Assembly: GCA_963816855.1 (NCBI GenBank)
Contig: CAWFMA010000007.1
Span: forward strand, 186,001-250,000
Direction of reading: 5' to 3'
Origin: DASTFP01 sp963816855
GTDB taxonomy: Bacteria; Verrucomicrobiota; Verrucomicrobiia; Chthoniobacterales; Terrimicrobiaceae
Length of the DNA stretch: 64,000 nt
The notes beneath the pieces are model-generated. The model was not told where the DNA came from and ran no database searches. It was given only the letters and a program-made list of their open reading frames with translations. The position numbers were made by a program, and so were the translations under genes. Positions 34,376 to 42,780 of this stretch are shown piece by piece (position 1 is the stretch's first letter; each line of letters starts with the position of its first letter).

Positions 34376-35380
34376 ATGAGAAAGTTTCTTGTCACTCCCG
34401 ATAAAGCCGTCGAATTCGCCCTCGCGGGCATCCTCGCCGTCAACCGTGTCCCTTTGGAGCGTGTGGAGGGGCATTTTGGCCTGGTCTATCGCGGCAACAA
34501 AGGGCGCCGCGTGCGGATACTTGTTGGGGGCGGCAGTGGGCATGAGCCGCTTTTTCTGGGCGCGGTGGGGCCGGGGATGGCCGATGGGGCGGTCGCCGGC
34601 GCGGTGTTTGCGGCCCCCAATCCCCTTTCGATTCAGACCACGGCGGAGGCGTTGGGTGAAGCCGAGGGGATCGTCTACCTTTATGGCAACTACTCTGGCG
34701 ACGTGCTGAATTTTGATTTTGCGGCTGAGGAGTTGGAAAACGAAGGCGGCAAGGTCGCGCAGATTCGCGTGCACGACGACATTGCCTCCGCGCCGGCGGA
34801 CCGAATGGACGCGCGCCGGGGAATCGCCGGGGATATTTTCGTCCTCAAATGCACGGCCGCAGCGGCGGATCGTGGTTTGCCTTTGGAGGAGGTGGTGCGG
34901 CTGGGCGAGAAAGTAAACGGGCGGGTGCGTTCGATCGGAGTGGCCCTTGGAGCGGCTTCATCGATTGAGACCGGTCAGCCGATGTTTGATCTCCCGAGCG
35001 GCGACCTAGAAATCGGGATGGGATTGCACGGCGAGATGGGGGTGAGCCGCGCACCCTTCGAGCCCGCCGAAACCTTGGTCCCAAAGATGATCGACCTTCT
35101 GGTGGCGGACTATCTTGCTACCCAAACGCCTTTGGATCGAGTGGCGGTAATGGTCAATGCCTTGGGAGGAACCACGGTTTTGGAATTGCTCACTGTTGCC
35201 GGCCTTGTCCGAAAGAGCCTCGAAGCCCGGAGCGTTCCCGTCAGTCGATTCGAAGCGGGCGAATTCGCCACTTCCCTGGATATGGCTGGGTTTTCCATCA
35301 CCATGCTTCCCCTGGACAAAGAAATCGAGCCGCTCTTGGACGCTGGCTGTGATTCGGTCTGTTACACGCGCCATCCGTAG
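34376..35380 (+). CDS. dhaK: dihydroxyacetone kinase subunit DhaK (or tetrulose kinase subunit)
   Basis: 334 residues. GGGSGHEP at 51-58 binds the substrate, D109 is in GDVLNF, and the covalent-substrate histidine is H218 in GMGLHGEMG, the same number as in E. coli DhaK. DhaK binds ketose as a hemiaminal, and DhaL with bound nucleotide transfers phosphate. In known pathways this enzyme family also phosphorylates erythrulose or other short ketoses. It is the first gene after the operator region, followed 57 bases later by dhaL. No DhaM (PTS subunit) gene is present, so ATP-dependent action is more likely. Confidence 0.9.
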   Translation: MRKFLVTPDKAVEFALAGILAVNRVPLERVEGHFGLVYRGNKGRRVRILVGGGSGHEPLFLGAVGPGMADGAVAGAVFAAPNPLSIQTTAEALGEAEGIVYLYGNYSGDVLNFDFAAEELENEGGKVAQIRVHDDIASAPADRMDARRGIAGDIFVLKCTAAAADRGLPLEEVVRLGEKVNGRVRSIGVALGAASSIETGQPMFDLPSGDLEIGMGLHGEMGVSRAPFEPAETLVPKMIDLLVADYLATQTPLDRVAVMVNALGGTTVLELLTVAGLVRKSLEARSVPVSRFEAGEFATSLDMAGFSITMLPLDKEIEPLLDAGCDSVCYTRHP

Positions 35381-35437
35381 GCTGGCGCGCGTTCGCCTCA
35401 ACTCACCTCTCCAAACCCTAAACCACGCAATACGCAC

Positions 35438-36082
35438 ATGGAACAAAGGCCTTTGAATTTGCTCGAAACACGCGACGCCCTCGTAGCTGCCCTGACTACT
35501 TTATCGTCCAAGGCGGATTATCTGAACCAGCTCGATCAGGCCCTTGGCGACGGCGATCACGGAAGCACCATTGGGCGCGGCAGTAATGCGGCCATTCGCG
35601 ACCTGCAGGGCCGCACCTTTGCGACGGTGAACCAGGAGTTCGAGGCGGTCGGCTCGGCCATGATGAATTCGATGGGCGGTGCGTCCGGCATCCTCTTTGG
35701 GGTTCTCTTCCGTTCCGCGAGGAGTTGCCCCGCGAGCGAAACAATGGACGCAGCGACGCTGGCGGGCTTTCTGAGGCGCGGCCTGAACGACCTGAAGCGG
35801 AAGAGCCCGGCCGCGGTGGGCGACAAAACGATGATGGACGCCCTGGTGCCAGCCGTTGAGGCGCTGGAGGCCAAACAGGCGGAGCCCCTGGCTGTCGCGT
35901 TGCGCGAGGCGACGAACGCAGCCAAACAGGGAGCTCAATCGACGGTTGGCATGCTTGCTCGCTTCGGTCGGGCCACGGCGCTCGGCGAGCGCGTGCGCGC
36001 CGCCCAAGACCCCGGTGCGACGTCAATTGCCCTCTTCCTGGAATCTCTCACCGCCGTAGCGGAAAAACACGCCGGCAACTAA
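35438..36082 (+). CDS. dhaL: dihydroxyacetone kinase subunit DhaL
   Basis: 214 residues. The metal and nucleotide motif DGDHGSTIGRG starts at residue 38, and the MMNSMGGASGILFG and GDKTMMDALVPAV segments are conserved in the Dak2 domain. It carries the ATP (or ADP) that phosphorylates the sugar bound to DhaK. The gene lies 57 bases after dhaK and 33 bases before the binding-protein gene. Confidence 0.93.
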   Translation: MEQRPLNLLETRDALVAALTTLSSKADYLNQLDQALGDGDHGSTIGRGSNAAIRDLQGRTFATVNQEFEAVGSAMMNSMGGASGILFGVLFRSARSCPASETMDAATLAGFLRRGLNDLKRKSPAAVGDKTMMDALVPAVEALEAKQAEPLAVALREATNAAKQGAQSTVGMLARFGRATALGERVRAAQDPGATSIALFLESLTAVAEKHAGN

Positions 36083-36115
36083 TTTCCAACCCCAACCAAC
36101 AAAGCAAACTAACAA

Positions 36116-37084
36116 ATGAAACACATACTCTCAAAATCTTGCCTAGGCTTTGCCGTGGCTGCCGTGGTGCTTGGCTCGCTTCCCGCGGCCTTCGGCGAAG
36201 ACAAAGCCGAAAAGAAGGCCGAATATAAGTTCGTGATCGTTCCCAAGGTCGTTCATCCCTGGTTCGATCAGGTAAACGAAGGAGCCAAAAAGGCGGCGAA
36301 AATGATCGAAGATCAGACGGGCTCGAAGGTCAACGTCGACTACCGGGCGCCGCAGAGCGCGGACGTCGTCGTGCAGAACGAAATTCTCGAGCGCTCCATC
36401 GCCACGAAACCCGACGGGATTGCGATAGATTTGCTGGACGGTGAAGGAAATCGCGCGGTCATCGAGGATGCGCTCAATCGGAAAATCCCGGTGGTCGTCT
36501 TTGACTCCGAGCCTCCCTCGGGTCTTGCTTTGACGAGCGTCGGAGGTGATTTCGCGGCGCAAGCGAGAGTCGCCGGCGAGCGGTTGGTCGAACTCCTGAA
36601 CCAGGAGGGCGAAGTCGCAATCATGCAAGGTGTGCCCACCGCGCCGAACCATCGCATCCGCGCCGAGACCTATCGGGAAGTCTTCAAAAAGTATCCCAAA
36701 ATCAAGCTGGTCGCCGAAGGAATTGACAACGATGATATCGAGACTGCGCAAAAAGAAGCGGCCGCGATCATGTCGGCGAACCCCAACTTGCGTGGGTGGG
36801 TAGCCTGCGACGCCGCAGGGCCAATTGGCATAGGAATCGCCATCAAGGAGGCGAACAAGGCCGGAACCGTCAAGGAAGTCGGTTTGGATGACCTGAACCA
36901 GCTCATCGAGCTCATCAAAGAAGGCGTCGTGGAGTCTTCGTCGGCCAGCCGGCCCCAGATGCAAGGCTTCTGGTCGGTGATTGCCCTGTGGCAGCAGGGC
37001 CTCGGTTATCCGACACCTGGCAAGATTGATACGGGCGTGAAGTTCATCACGCAGGACATGGCCAAGGATTATACCGGCCTCTAA
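36116..37084 (+). CDS. sugar ABC transporter substrate-binding protein (ribose type)
   Basis: 322 residues with a clear signal peptide (MKHILSKSCLGFAVAAVVLG, then PAAFG). It is a Type 1 periplasmic binding protein of the RbsB group: FVIVPKVVHPWFDQVNEGAKK at the start, and AIDLLDGEGN and DDLNQLIELIKEG later. It binds a monosaccharide or small polyol outside the inner membrane and feeds the following ATPase and permease. The exact ligand is not shown by sequence. Confidence 0.92.
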   Translation: MKHILSKSCLGFAVAAVVLGSLPAAFGEDKAEKKAEYKFVIVPKVVHPWFDQVNEGAKKAAKMIEDQTGSKVNVDYRAPQSADVVVQNEILERSIATKPDGIAIDLLDGEGNRAVIEDALNRKIPVVVFDSEPPSGLALTSVGGDFAAQARVAGERLVELLNQEGEVAIMQGVPTAPNHRIRAETYREVFKKYPKIKLVAEGIDNDDIETAQKEAAAIMSANPNLRGWVACDAAGPIGIGIAIKEANKAGTVKEVGLDDLNQLIELIKEGVVESSSASRPQMQGFWSVIALWQQGLGYPTPGKIDTGVKFITQDMAKDYTGL

Positions 37085-37179
37085 GCCTTTGGGAAGGGCG
37101 CGCCATGGCCCCGACGGCCATGGCGCGGCTAAGCCATTGCGAGCCATTCGCAAACTTTTTTTCGCCTTTATATATTTCT

Positions 37180-38679
37180 ATGGCTTTGCTTAACGCCCAA
37201 GGAGTCGTAAAGACCTTTCCTGGAGTTGTTGCTCTCAATAATGTAGACCTGTCGATCCGGCCGGGAACTATCCATTGTATTATTGGAGAGAACGGAGCCG
37301 GCAAGAGCACTCTGGTAAAAGTGCTGACCGGCGTCTATGTGCCGGATAAAGGTGAAGTCACCATCGACGGGCAAAACGCTCTTCAGCATCCCCAGTTGTT
37401 TTCGAAGGTCGCCTACGTTCCGCAGGAGCTTAGCTTATTTCCTGAAATGACCGTGGCCGAGAATCTCTTCATGCCCTTCGCCAAGTCCGGTATTGGCGGA
37501 GCGCTGGTTACGGGACGACGCCTAAACCAGGCGGCGATTCCGCACCTGGAGCGGTTTCATATTGAGGTCTCCCCGCAAGCCTTGGTGAAGGAGATCTCGA
37601 TCTCCGAGCAACAGCTTCTGCAAATTGCCCGCGCTCTCACGAATCGCAGCGCGGAAGTTCTGATTCTCGATGAGCCCACCACTTCCTTAACTGAGCAGGA
37701 GACCGAACGCCTCTTTCGAATTGTTCGCCGGCTCAAGGACGAAAAGCATTCGGTGGTGTTCATCTCGCACAAGCTCGAGGAGATGTATGCGCTTGGAGAC
37801 GAGATCACGGTCATGCGCAACGGCGAGCAGGTTGGGAATGCGCCGATCGCCGAGATGACGCCGCGTCAACTCATCATCCTGATGTCTGGCAAGGATTTTG
37901 ACCTCGATGAATCGTTTCGTCCCGAAAAGCCGCGCGGAAAGGTCCTCTTGGAGGTAAAGAATCTCAGCGGGTCACGATTTCGTAACATTGATTTCACCCT
38001 TCATGAGGGCGAAATCCTGGGCTTTGCCGGGCTGATCGGCGCGGGCCGATCCGAAATCATGCAGACGATCTTTGGCTTCCTTCACGAAACGGGTGGCGAA
38101 GTAAAGATGAACGGAGAAAGGTGGAAGCTGCGCGACACCAGTTCGTCCATGAAGAACGGTCTCGTGTATCTTCCGGAAGAGCGCAAACACCATGGCATCC
38201 TGCCCCTGTTAAGTGTCAGGCATAACATCGGCATTTCGGTGCTCCGGGAAACGACGCGCGGGCCGTTTATCTCGACCGCGAAGGAAGCGGAGATCGCCCG
38301 GAAAATTATCGATCTTTACGAGGTCAAGACCTCGAGCGACCAGAAACGCATCGTGTATCTAAGCGGGGGTAACCAGCAAAAGATCATCATCGGCCGCAGT
38401 ATGCGCGGCCGGCCGAAAGTTCTGATCTTCGACGAGCCCACCAAGGGCATCGATGTAAAAACCAAGTCGGAGATTTACCGCATTATGAAGGAATTGGCGG
38501 AAAACGAACGGGTGGGGATTATCCTCGTTTCCTCCGAAATGAAAGAGCTGTTGCGCTGCTCGAACCGGATTGTGGCTGTGTATCACGGCGCGAAGACCGG
38601 CGAATTTGATACGAACAATGCCAGTGCGCCCCAGATCTTGAGCGCGATCATTGGCACTGAAGGAGAGCACCATGTCTAA
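37180..38679 (+). CDS. sugar ABC transporter ATP-binding protein, two ABC domains (RbsA type)
   Basis: 499 residues from the ATG at 37180 (MALLNAQGVVKTFPGVVALN). Domain 1 has Walker A GENGAGKST, signature ISISEQQLLQ and Walker B VLILDEPT. Domain 2 keeps FAGLIGAGRSE as a degenerate Walker A, the signature LSGGNQQK and VLIFDEPTKGID. This asymmetry is normal for the RbsA/XylG/AraG group. The stop overlaps the start of the permease gene. Confidence 0.93.
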   Translation: MALLNAQGVVKTFPGVVALNNVDLSIRPGTIHCIIGENGAGKSTLVKVLTGVYVPDKGEVTIDGQNALQHPQLFSKVAYVPQELSLFPEMTVAENLFMPFAKSGIGGALVTGRRLNQAAIPHLERFHIEVSPQALVKEISISEQQLLQIARALTNRSAEVLILDEPTTSLTEQETERLFRIVRRLKDEKHSVVFISHKLEEMYALGDEITVMRNGEQVGNAPIAEMTPRQLIILMSGKDFDLDESFRPEKPRGKVLLEVKNLSGSRFRNIDFTLHEGEILGFAGLIGAGRSEIMQTIFGFLHETGGEVKMNGERWKLRDTSSSMKNGLVYLPEERKHHGILPLLSVRHNIGISVLRETTRGPFISTAKEAEIARKIIDLYEVKTSSDQKRIVYLSGGNQQKIIIGRSMRGRPKVLIFDEPTKGIDVKTKSEIYRIMKELAENERVGIILVSSEMKELLRCSNRIVAVYHGAKTGEFDTNNASAPQILSAIIGTEGEHHV

Positions 38680-39673
38680 TACTGTCGTCGAACGTTTCAA
38701 GAATACTTCGGACTCGAAGTCTGCACTTCGGTCGTTATTGACGAACCAAATTGCCGGAGTGTTCGGAATCTTGGTTGTGATGATCATCGTTTCGCATCTT
38801 TTGTCTCCGACCTTCCTGACGGCGTACAATTTGACGATCATCATGCGTGCGTTGGCATTTGCCGGTATTGTCGCCCTGGGACAATGTTTGCTGCTTATTC
38901 TTGGTGAACTGGACTTGTCCATCGGTGCGGTGGCTGGACTCTGCGCGGTGGTTGGGGGAATGCTAATGGTTCAGGCGAAAGTGAATCCCTTCGTCGCCTT
39001 CGGCCTGTGTCTGCTGCTTGGTGTCCTCTGCGGCTTCGTCAACGGAATCTTGATTTCGGGTTTGCGCTTGAATGCCCTGGTGGCCACGATTGGCATGACC
39101 GGAATCTATTCGGGCATAAATCTGGTCGCCACCCAGGGCCGGGCGATCACGGGGATCCCGCAGTCCATCCTCTTTCTGGGCAAGGGCGATATTGCCGGAA
39201 TTCCGGTTCCCTTCATTTTCCTGATTGCGATGGCCATAGTTGTCACTTTGCTGGCTCTCTGTACGCCTTTCGGGCGATATATTTACGCCATCGGCAACAA
39301 TCGCGAGGCGGCCCAGATGCTCGGTATCAAAGTGAACCGGGTGCGCGTCATTTGTTTCATGATCGCAGGGCTTCTATCTTCCCTGGCCGGAATGCTGATG
39401 GTGGCCAGGTTGGGGTCCGCCCAACCCTCGATCGGAAATATCTGGGTGATGGCTTCGATCGCCGCGCCGGTCATCGGCGGGGTGGCGACCAGCGGCGGCG
39501 TCGGCAACCCGCTCGGCGCACTTATCGGCGCAGCGATCATCGGAGTCATCGAAAATGTTATCGTTCTCTTAGGCGTCTCTCCCTACTGGCAGACGATTGT
39601 CAGCGGCGCCATTGTGGTGCTGGCAATCTCCTTTGATTCGATTCACCGCAACTTCATGAAGAAGGGCTCATGA
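38672..39673 (+). CDS. sugar ABC transporter permease (RbsC type)
   Basis: 333 residues from the ATG at 38672 after an AGGAGAG ribosome site, overlapping the ATPase stop by 8 bases. It has about ten membrane segments and the RbsC/XylH-type motifs LGELDLSIGAVAGLCAVVG, AIGNNREAAQMLGIKVNRVR and GGVATSGGVGNPLGALIGA. One permease gene probably makes a homodimer. The stop overlaps the next ATG (ATGA). Confidence 0.92.
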   Translation: MSNTVVERFKNTSDSKSALRSLLTNQIAGVFGILVVMIIVSHLLSPTFLTAYNLTIIMRALAFAGIVALGQCLLLILGELDLSIGAVAGLCAVVGGMLMVQAKVNPFVAFGLCLLLGVLCGFVNGILISGLRLNALVATIGMTGIYSGINLVATQGRAITGIPQSILFLGKGDIAGIPVPFIFLIAMAIVVTLLALCTPFGRYIYAIGNNREAAQMLGIKVNRVRVICFMIAGLLSSLAGMLMVARLGSAQPSIGNIWVMASIAAPVIGGVATSGGVGNPLGALIGAAIIGVIENVIVLLGVSPYWQTIVSGAIVVLAISFDSIHRNFMKKGS

Positions 39674-40449
39674 AATTCCATCTCGGCACAAATTGGAAAA
39701 TGCACAAGACGAACACGCAGGCGCGTCAGTTCATCGCGGAATTCATCCCCTTGGTGCGCGAACTGGATGTCTCGAGGCATTATCTATTTGTCATTCCCTC
39801 GTTTACCTCGCTGCAGCTTGTCCGTGACGCTGTGAACGAAGCGGGCGTGCCTCTCGGGGTCGGAGCTCAAAATGTTCATTGGGAGGATGGGGTGGAAGCC
39901 ACGGGAGAAATCTCCGCCCGGATGTTGGCGGATATTCCCGTGGACCTCGTCGAGATCGGGCATTCCGAGCGCCGGCAGAAGTTTGGCGAAACGGACCTGG
40001 ACATCAATCGAAAGACACGAGCGGTCCTTGCATGCGGGCTCACGGCGCTCGTTTGCATCGGCGAAAGCCGCAGCCAAAAGGATCAAGGAACAGGCGCGCA
40101 GGCATTGGAAGCGCAGCTGCGCGCCGGTCTGGAAGGCATTTCTCGTGAAGAGTTGCCTAAGGTCATGCTCGCTTACGAGCCGACTTGGGCCATCGGAGTG
40201 GCCGGACAACCTGCGGATCCTGCCTACGTTCAAGAGCAGCATGCAGCCATTCGCGACGTTCTCGGCCGCTTGTATTCACCCGAGACCGCCACGGACGTGC
40301 CCTTGCTCTATGGCGGGAGCGTCAACCATGAGAACTTTCACTCATATGCGAAGATCGCCGAGGTGGACGGGCTCTTTGTCGGTCGCGCTGCCTGGGAGCC
40401 AAAATCTTTTATACAGCTTATCGAAACATCCGGCCAATTCATCTCTTGA
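39670..40449 (+). CDS. triosephosphate isomerase-family protein (second copy, operon-linked)
   Basis: 259 residues, clearly of the TIM fold. Active-site residues are kept: K10 in GTNWKMH, H98 in EIGHSERR and E170 in AYEPTWAIG; the phosphate loop is LLYGGSVN. It differs from the housekeeping tpiA at 8144-8908 at many positions. The ATG overlaps the permease stop, so it belongs to the dhaK operon. TIM homologues beside sugar kinases act as tetrulose-phosphate isomerases in known erythritol and threitol pathways. With DhaK/DhaL this could be an erythrulose-phosphate isomerase, or just a second TIM. Confidence 0.88.
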   Translation: MKFHLGTNWKMHKTNTQARQFIAEFIPLVRELDVSRHYLFVIPSFTSLQLVRDAVNEAGVPLGVGAQNVHWEDGVEATGEISARMLADIPVDLVEIGHSERRQKFGETDLDINRKTRAVLACGLTALVCIGESRSQKDQGTGAQALEAQLRAGLEGISREELPKVMLAYEPTWAIGVAGQPADPAYVQEQHAAIRDVLGRLYSPETATDVPLLYGGSVNHENFHSYAKIAEVDGLFVGRAAWEPKSFIQLIETSGQFIS

Positions 40450-40523
40450 TTCCGCGCCGCGCGCACGGCGTCTGTTGGAAAGATTTCCATTCCTGAGGTG
40501 GACTTGCCGCCTCAGGGTTCGAA

Positions 40524-41137
40524 CTATACGGCAGCCTGCGCTTTAAGTTGATCGGCCATTCGGACAGGATCAGCGACTGATTGCGCGCGCATCTTCCGCA
40601 TGATGTGACCGCGATGAAATTTCACGGTCTTTTCCGTCATTCCCAACTCGGAGGCTATCTGCTTGTTCAGAAGTCCAAGGACGACCTTCGTCATCACTTC
40701 GCATTCCCGAGGCGTGAGGGAATCGCCAAGGGCGCGCAGACCGTTCAGCTTGATCCGCTGCGCGATCAAGGCACAATCGCGCTTGATCGCCTGCCGAATC
40801 GCGTCGAGCAGATCCTGTTCGCGAAACGGCTTGGTAAGGAATTCGACCGCTCCCGCCTTCATCGCTTGAACAGACATGGGGATGTCGCCGTGTCCCGTAA
40901 TGAAGATGATCGGTATCTCTATTCCCGCCGCGCTCAACTCCTGCTGCAAATCAAGGCCGGAAGCCGCACATCGAGCACCATACAGGACGGCCCATCTGTC
41001 CGTCCCGAGCGCAGAAACTCTGCCCCTGTAGCGAAGGCATTGACCTTAAATCCTGCGGATTGAATCAACCGTTCGGCGGACCGGCGAAACGACGCATCGT
41101 CGTCGATGACAAAAACGATGGGATCTGGCTGATTCAT
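40524..41137 (-). pseudogene. frameshifted FixJ/NarL-type response regulator
   Basis: Two adjacent frames make one protein. The 5' piece (to about 40940-40990) has MNQPDPIVFVIDDDASFRRS and the phospho-acceptor region VLDVRLP. The 3' piece continues with QQELSAAGIEIPIIFITGHG, the lysine in FLTKPF and a LuxR HTH (LTPRECEVMTK, then EKTVKFHRGHIMRKM). The join lacks the usual GLSG stretch (LDVRLPGLSGLDLQ becomes LDVRLPaLDLQ), so about 10 bases are missing, which breaks the frame. No cognate kinase is nearby. A base-calling error is unlikely for a gap of this size. Confidence 0.75.
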
Positions 41138-41426
41138 CGGCCCCATGAGCAGAGCGTTCAAAACGTGATCAGGTGCTCCTGGCCGCCCTGTTGCATAGAT
41201 CCGTGGGGTGTCTCTATTCACCTCGAAAACAAATACACCCTCGTGAGTAGCGAGTCGCAGGATTAAATCGAGATTGAACGCCCTTTTTTGAAAAAGTGCG
41301 AATCGTCGCGATACTTTCCGGGGACAGTGCTAGGCGGGGTGAGGGGGCGATCCGGACTTCATCGAGGAACAAGGGCCTCATTGCCGGCCCTTGCAAATCC
41401 GAACTAGGGGGAACAGCATAAGAGCG

Positions 41427-41940
41427 ACGACAACGGAAGCATTGTTTACGGCGGCCTTGCAACTCGAAGCGGGACGGAAAGTAACGCAATGTCGATGTGA
41501 AGGCGAACCACGCCGGCTGCTTTTGAAGCTGGATTTTGAAGAGGCAAACGCTTTGGATGTCCGCTGTGCGGCAAGCCTTGTCCGACGCATGACTCCAGCA
41601 TCAATCGATGGAGGCATCTGAACTTCTTCCAGTACGAGTGCCTCTTGGAAGCGCGGGTGTCGCGCAGCAATTGCCCGGAAGACGGAGTCTTGAGCGTGGC
41701 GGTGCCCTGGGCCCGGGACGGCAGCGGTTTTACCTTCTTTTTGAGGCCCTGGCTATGCTCTTGTACCGGGAACCGGAGCGAAGCGGAGATAGACTGCCGC
41801 AGGCAGCCGGTAGGGTGACCGAAGGTCATCAAATGCCGATGGCGGCGGTGGCTGATGCTCTCGGGGAGCACGATACCAGGCTCCAAATCGTGACCGGCTT
41901 GCTCGATCCAAGATGGCGCCGCACTCCGCCTTAAGCTGAT
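41427..41940 (+). pseudogene. ISL3-family transposase remnant
   Basis: Three frames of the plus strand join into an ISL3 N-terminal half: TEALFTAALQLEAG with LLLKLDFEE first, then (another frame) GCPLCGKPCPTHDSS, WRHLNFFQYECLLEARV and VAVPWARDGSG, then (a third frame) FEALAMLLY and VADALGEHDTRL. Zinc-finger cysteines and the WRHL and VPWAR motifs are typical of ISL3. At least two frameshifts are present, and the catalytic DDE half is missing. The remnant ends where the AT-rich segment begins. Confidence 0.7.
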
Positions 41941-42046
41941 CTTGTCTCGTTCGGCCAAGAAATCAGTCCACCGCCAAATGAATGTGCCGCTACTGTTGTT
42001 GCTTCCGGCTTTGAGTTTACCTCACTTTATTTCAGAGTATCAATCG

Positions 42047-42637
42047 ATGAATAGAATGAATCCTAAGGTTGATGTACATTTAAGTAGAGCCAAAAAGTGG
42101 CAGGAAGAAATGGAGAAATTGAGAATGATCCTTCTTGACTGTCAGCTGACCGAAGAATTGAAGTGGGGTAAACCTTGTTACACGTTTCAGAAAAGTAACA
42201 TAGTTATAATACATGGATTTAAAGAATACTGTGCGCTTATGTTTTGCAAAGGTGTCTTGTTAAATGATGCCAATGGTATTCTAATCAAACCAGGGGAGAA
42301 TACGCAGGCGGGACGCCAGATTCGGTTCACCAATGTTCGGGAAATAGTTGAGATGGAACCCATCTTGAAAGCCTATATTTATGAAGCCATTGAAGTGGAA
42401 AAAGCCGGTTTGAAAGTGAATTTTAAAAAGACTACAGAATTCATAATTCCTGAAGAATTTCAAAATAAATTAGATGAAATCCCTGCCTTGAAAACTGCTT
42501 TTGATGCATTAACGCCGGGACGGCAAAGAGCATACATTCTTTATTTTTCTGCACCCAAACAATCCAAAACTCGGGAGTCAAGGGTTGAAAAATGTATGCA
42601 GCAAATTCTCAATGGAAAGGGATTAAATGATCAGTAA
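42047..42637 (+). CDS. DUF1801/YdeI-family protein, AT-rich and probably imported
   Basis: About 196 residues from the ATG at 42047 (or 42056). A single DUF1801 fold: ELKWGKPCYTFQKSNIVII, then GVLLNDANGILIKPGENTQAG, ending with ILYFSAPKQSKTRESRVEKC, which is the conserved YdeI C-terminal signature. Function of the family is not established. The base content is clearly lower in GC than on both sides, and codon use is AT-rich, so recent transfer from a low-GC donor (Bacteroidota-like) is likely. The following truncated gene shares the composition. Confidence 0.8.
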   Translation: MNRMNPKVDVHLSRAKKWQEEMEKLRMILLDCQLTEELKWGKPCYTFQKSNIVIIHGFKEYCALMFCKGVLLNDANGILIKPGENTQAGRQIRFTNVREIVEMEPILKAYIYEAIEVEKAGLKVNFKKTTEFIIPEEFQNKLDEIPALKTAFDALTPGRQRAYILYFSAPKQSKTRESRVEKCMQQILNGKGLNDQ

Positions 42638-42731
42638 TGCCACCAAACGTTCAATTCTTCGCTGGATTCACATTATCTTGAGCATTCCGATACTCGGTTA
42701 CATTTATGGTCCGGCTTCGGGAGTTCAATAG
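42627..42731 (+). pseudogene. N-terminal fragment of a membrane protein, broken before the IS
   Basis: A 34-codon frame starting with an ATG that overlaps the DUF1801 stop by 11 bases: MISNATKRSILRWIHIILSI, then PILGYIYGPASGVQ and TAG. A membrane helix is visible. After the TAG the frame continues for a few plausible codons (YAPAV) before the IS element begins at about 42760, so it is a nonsense-mutated or cut gene. Confidence 0.5.
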
Positions 42732-42780
42732 TATGCCCCGGCTGTTGGTGGTTTTGGCATGACCCGGCGGGTGAGACACT

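Noticed and set aside
41446..41958. 170-codon minus-strand frame
   Set aside because: The other strand, joined over frameshifts, gives a clear ISL3 transposase, so this is its shadow.
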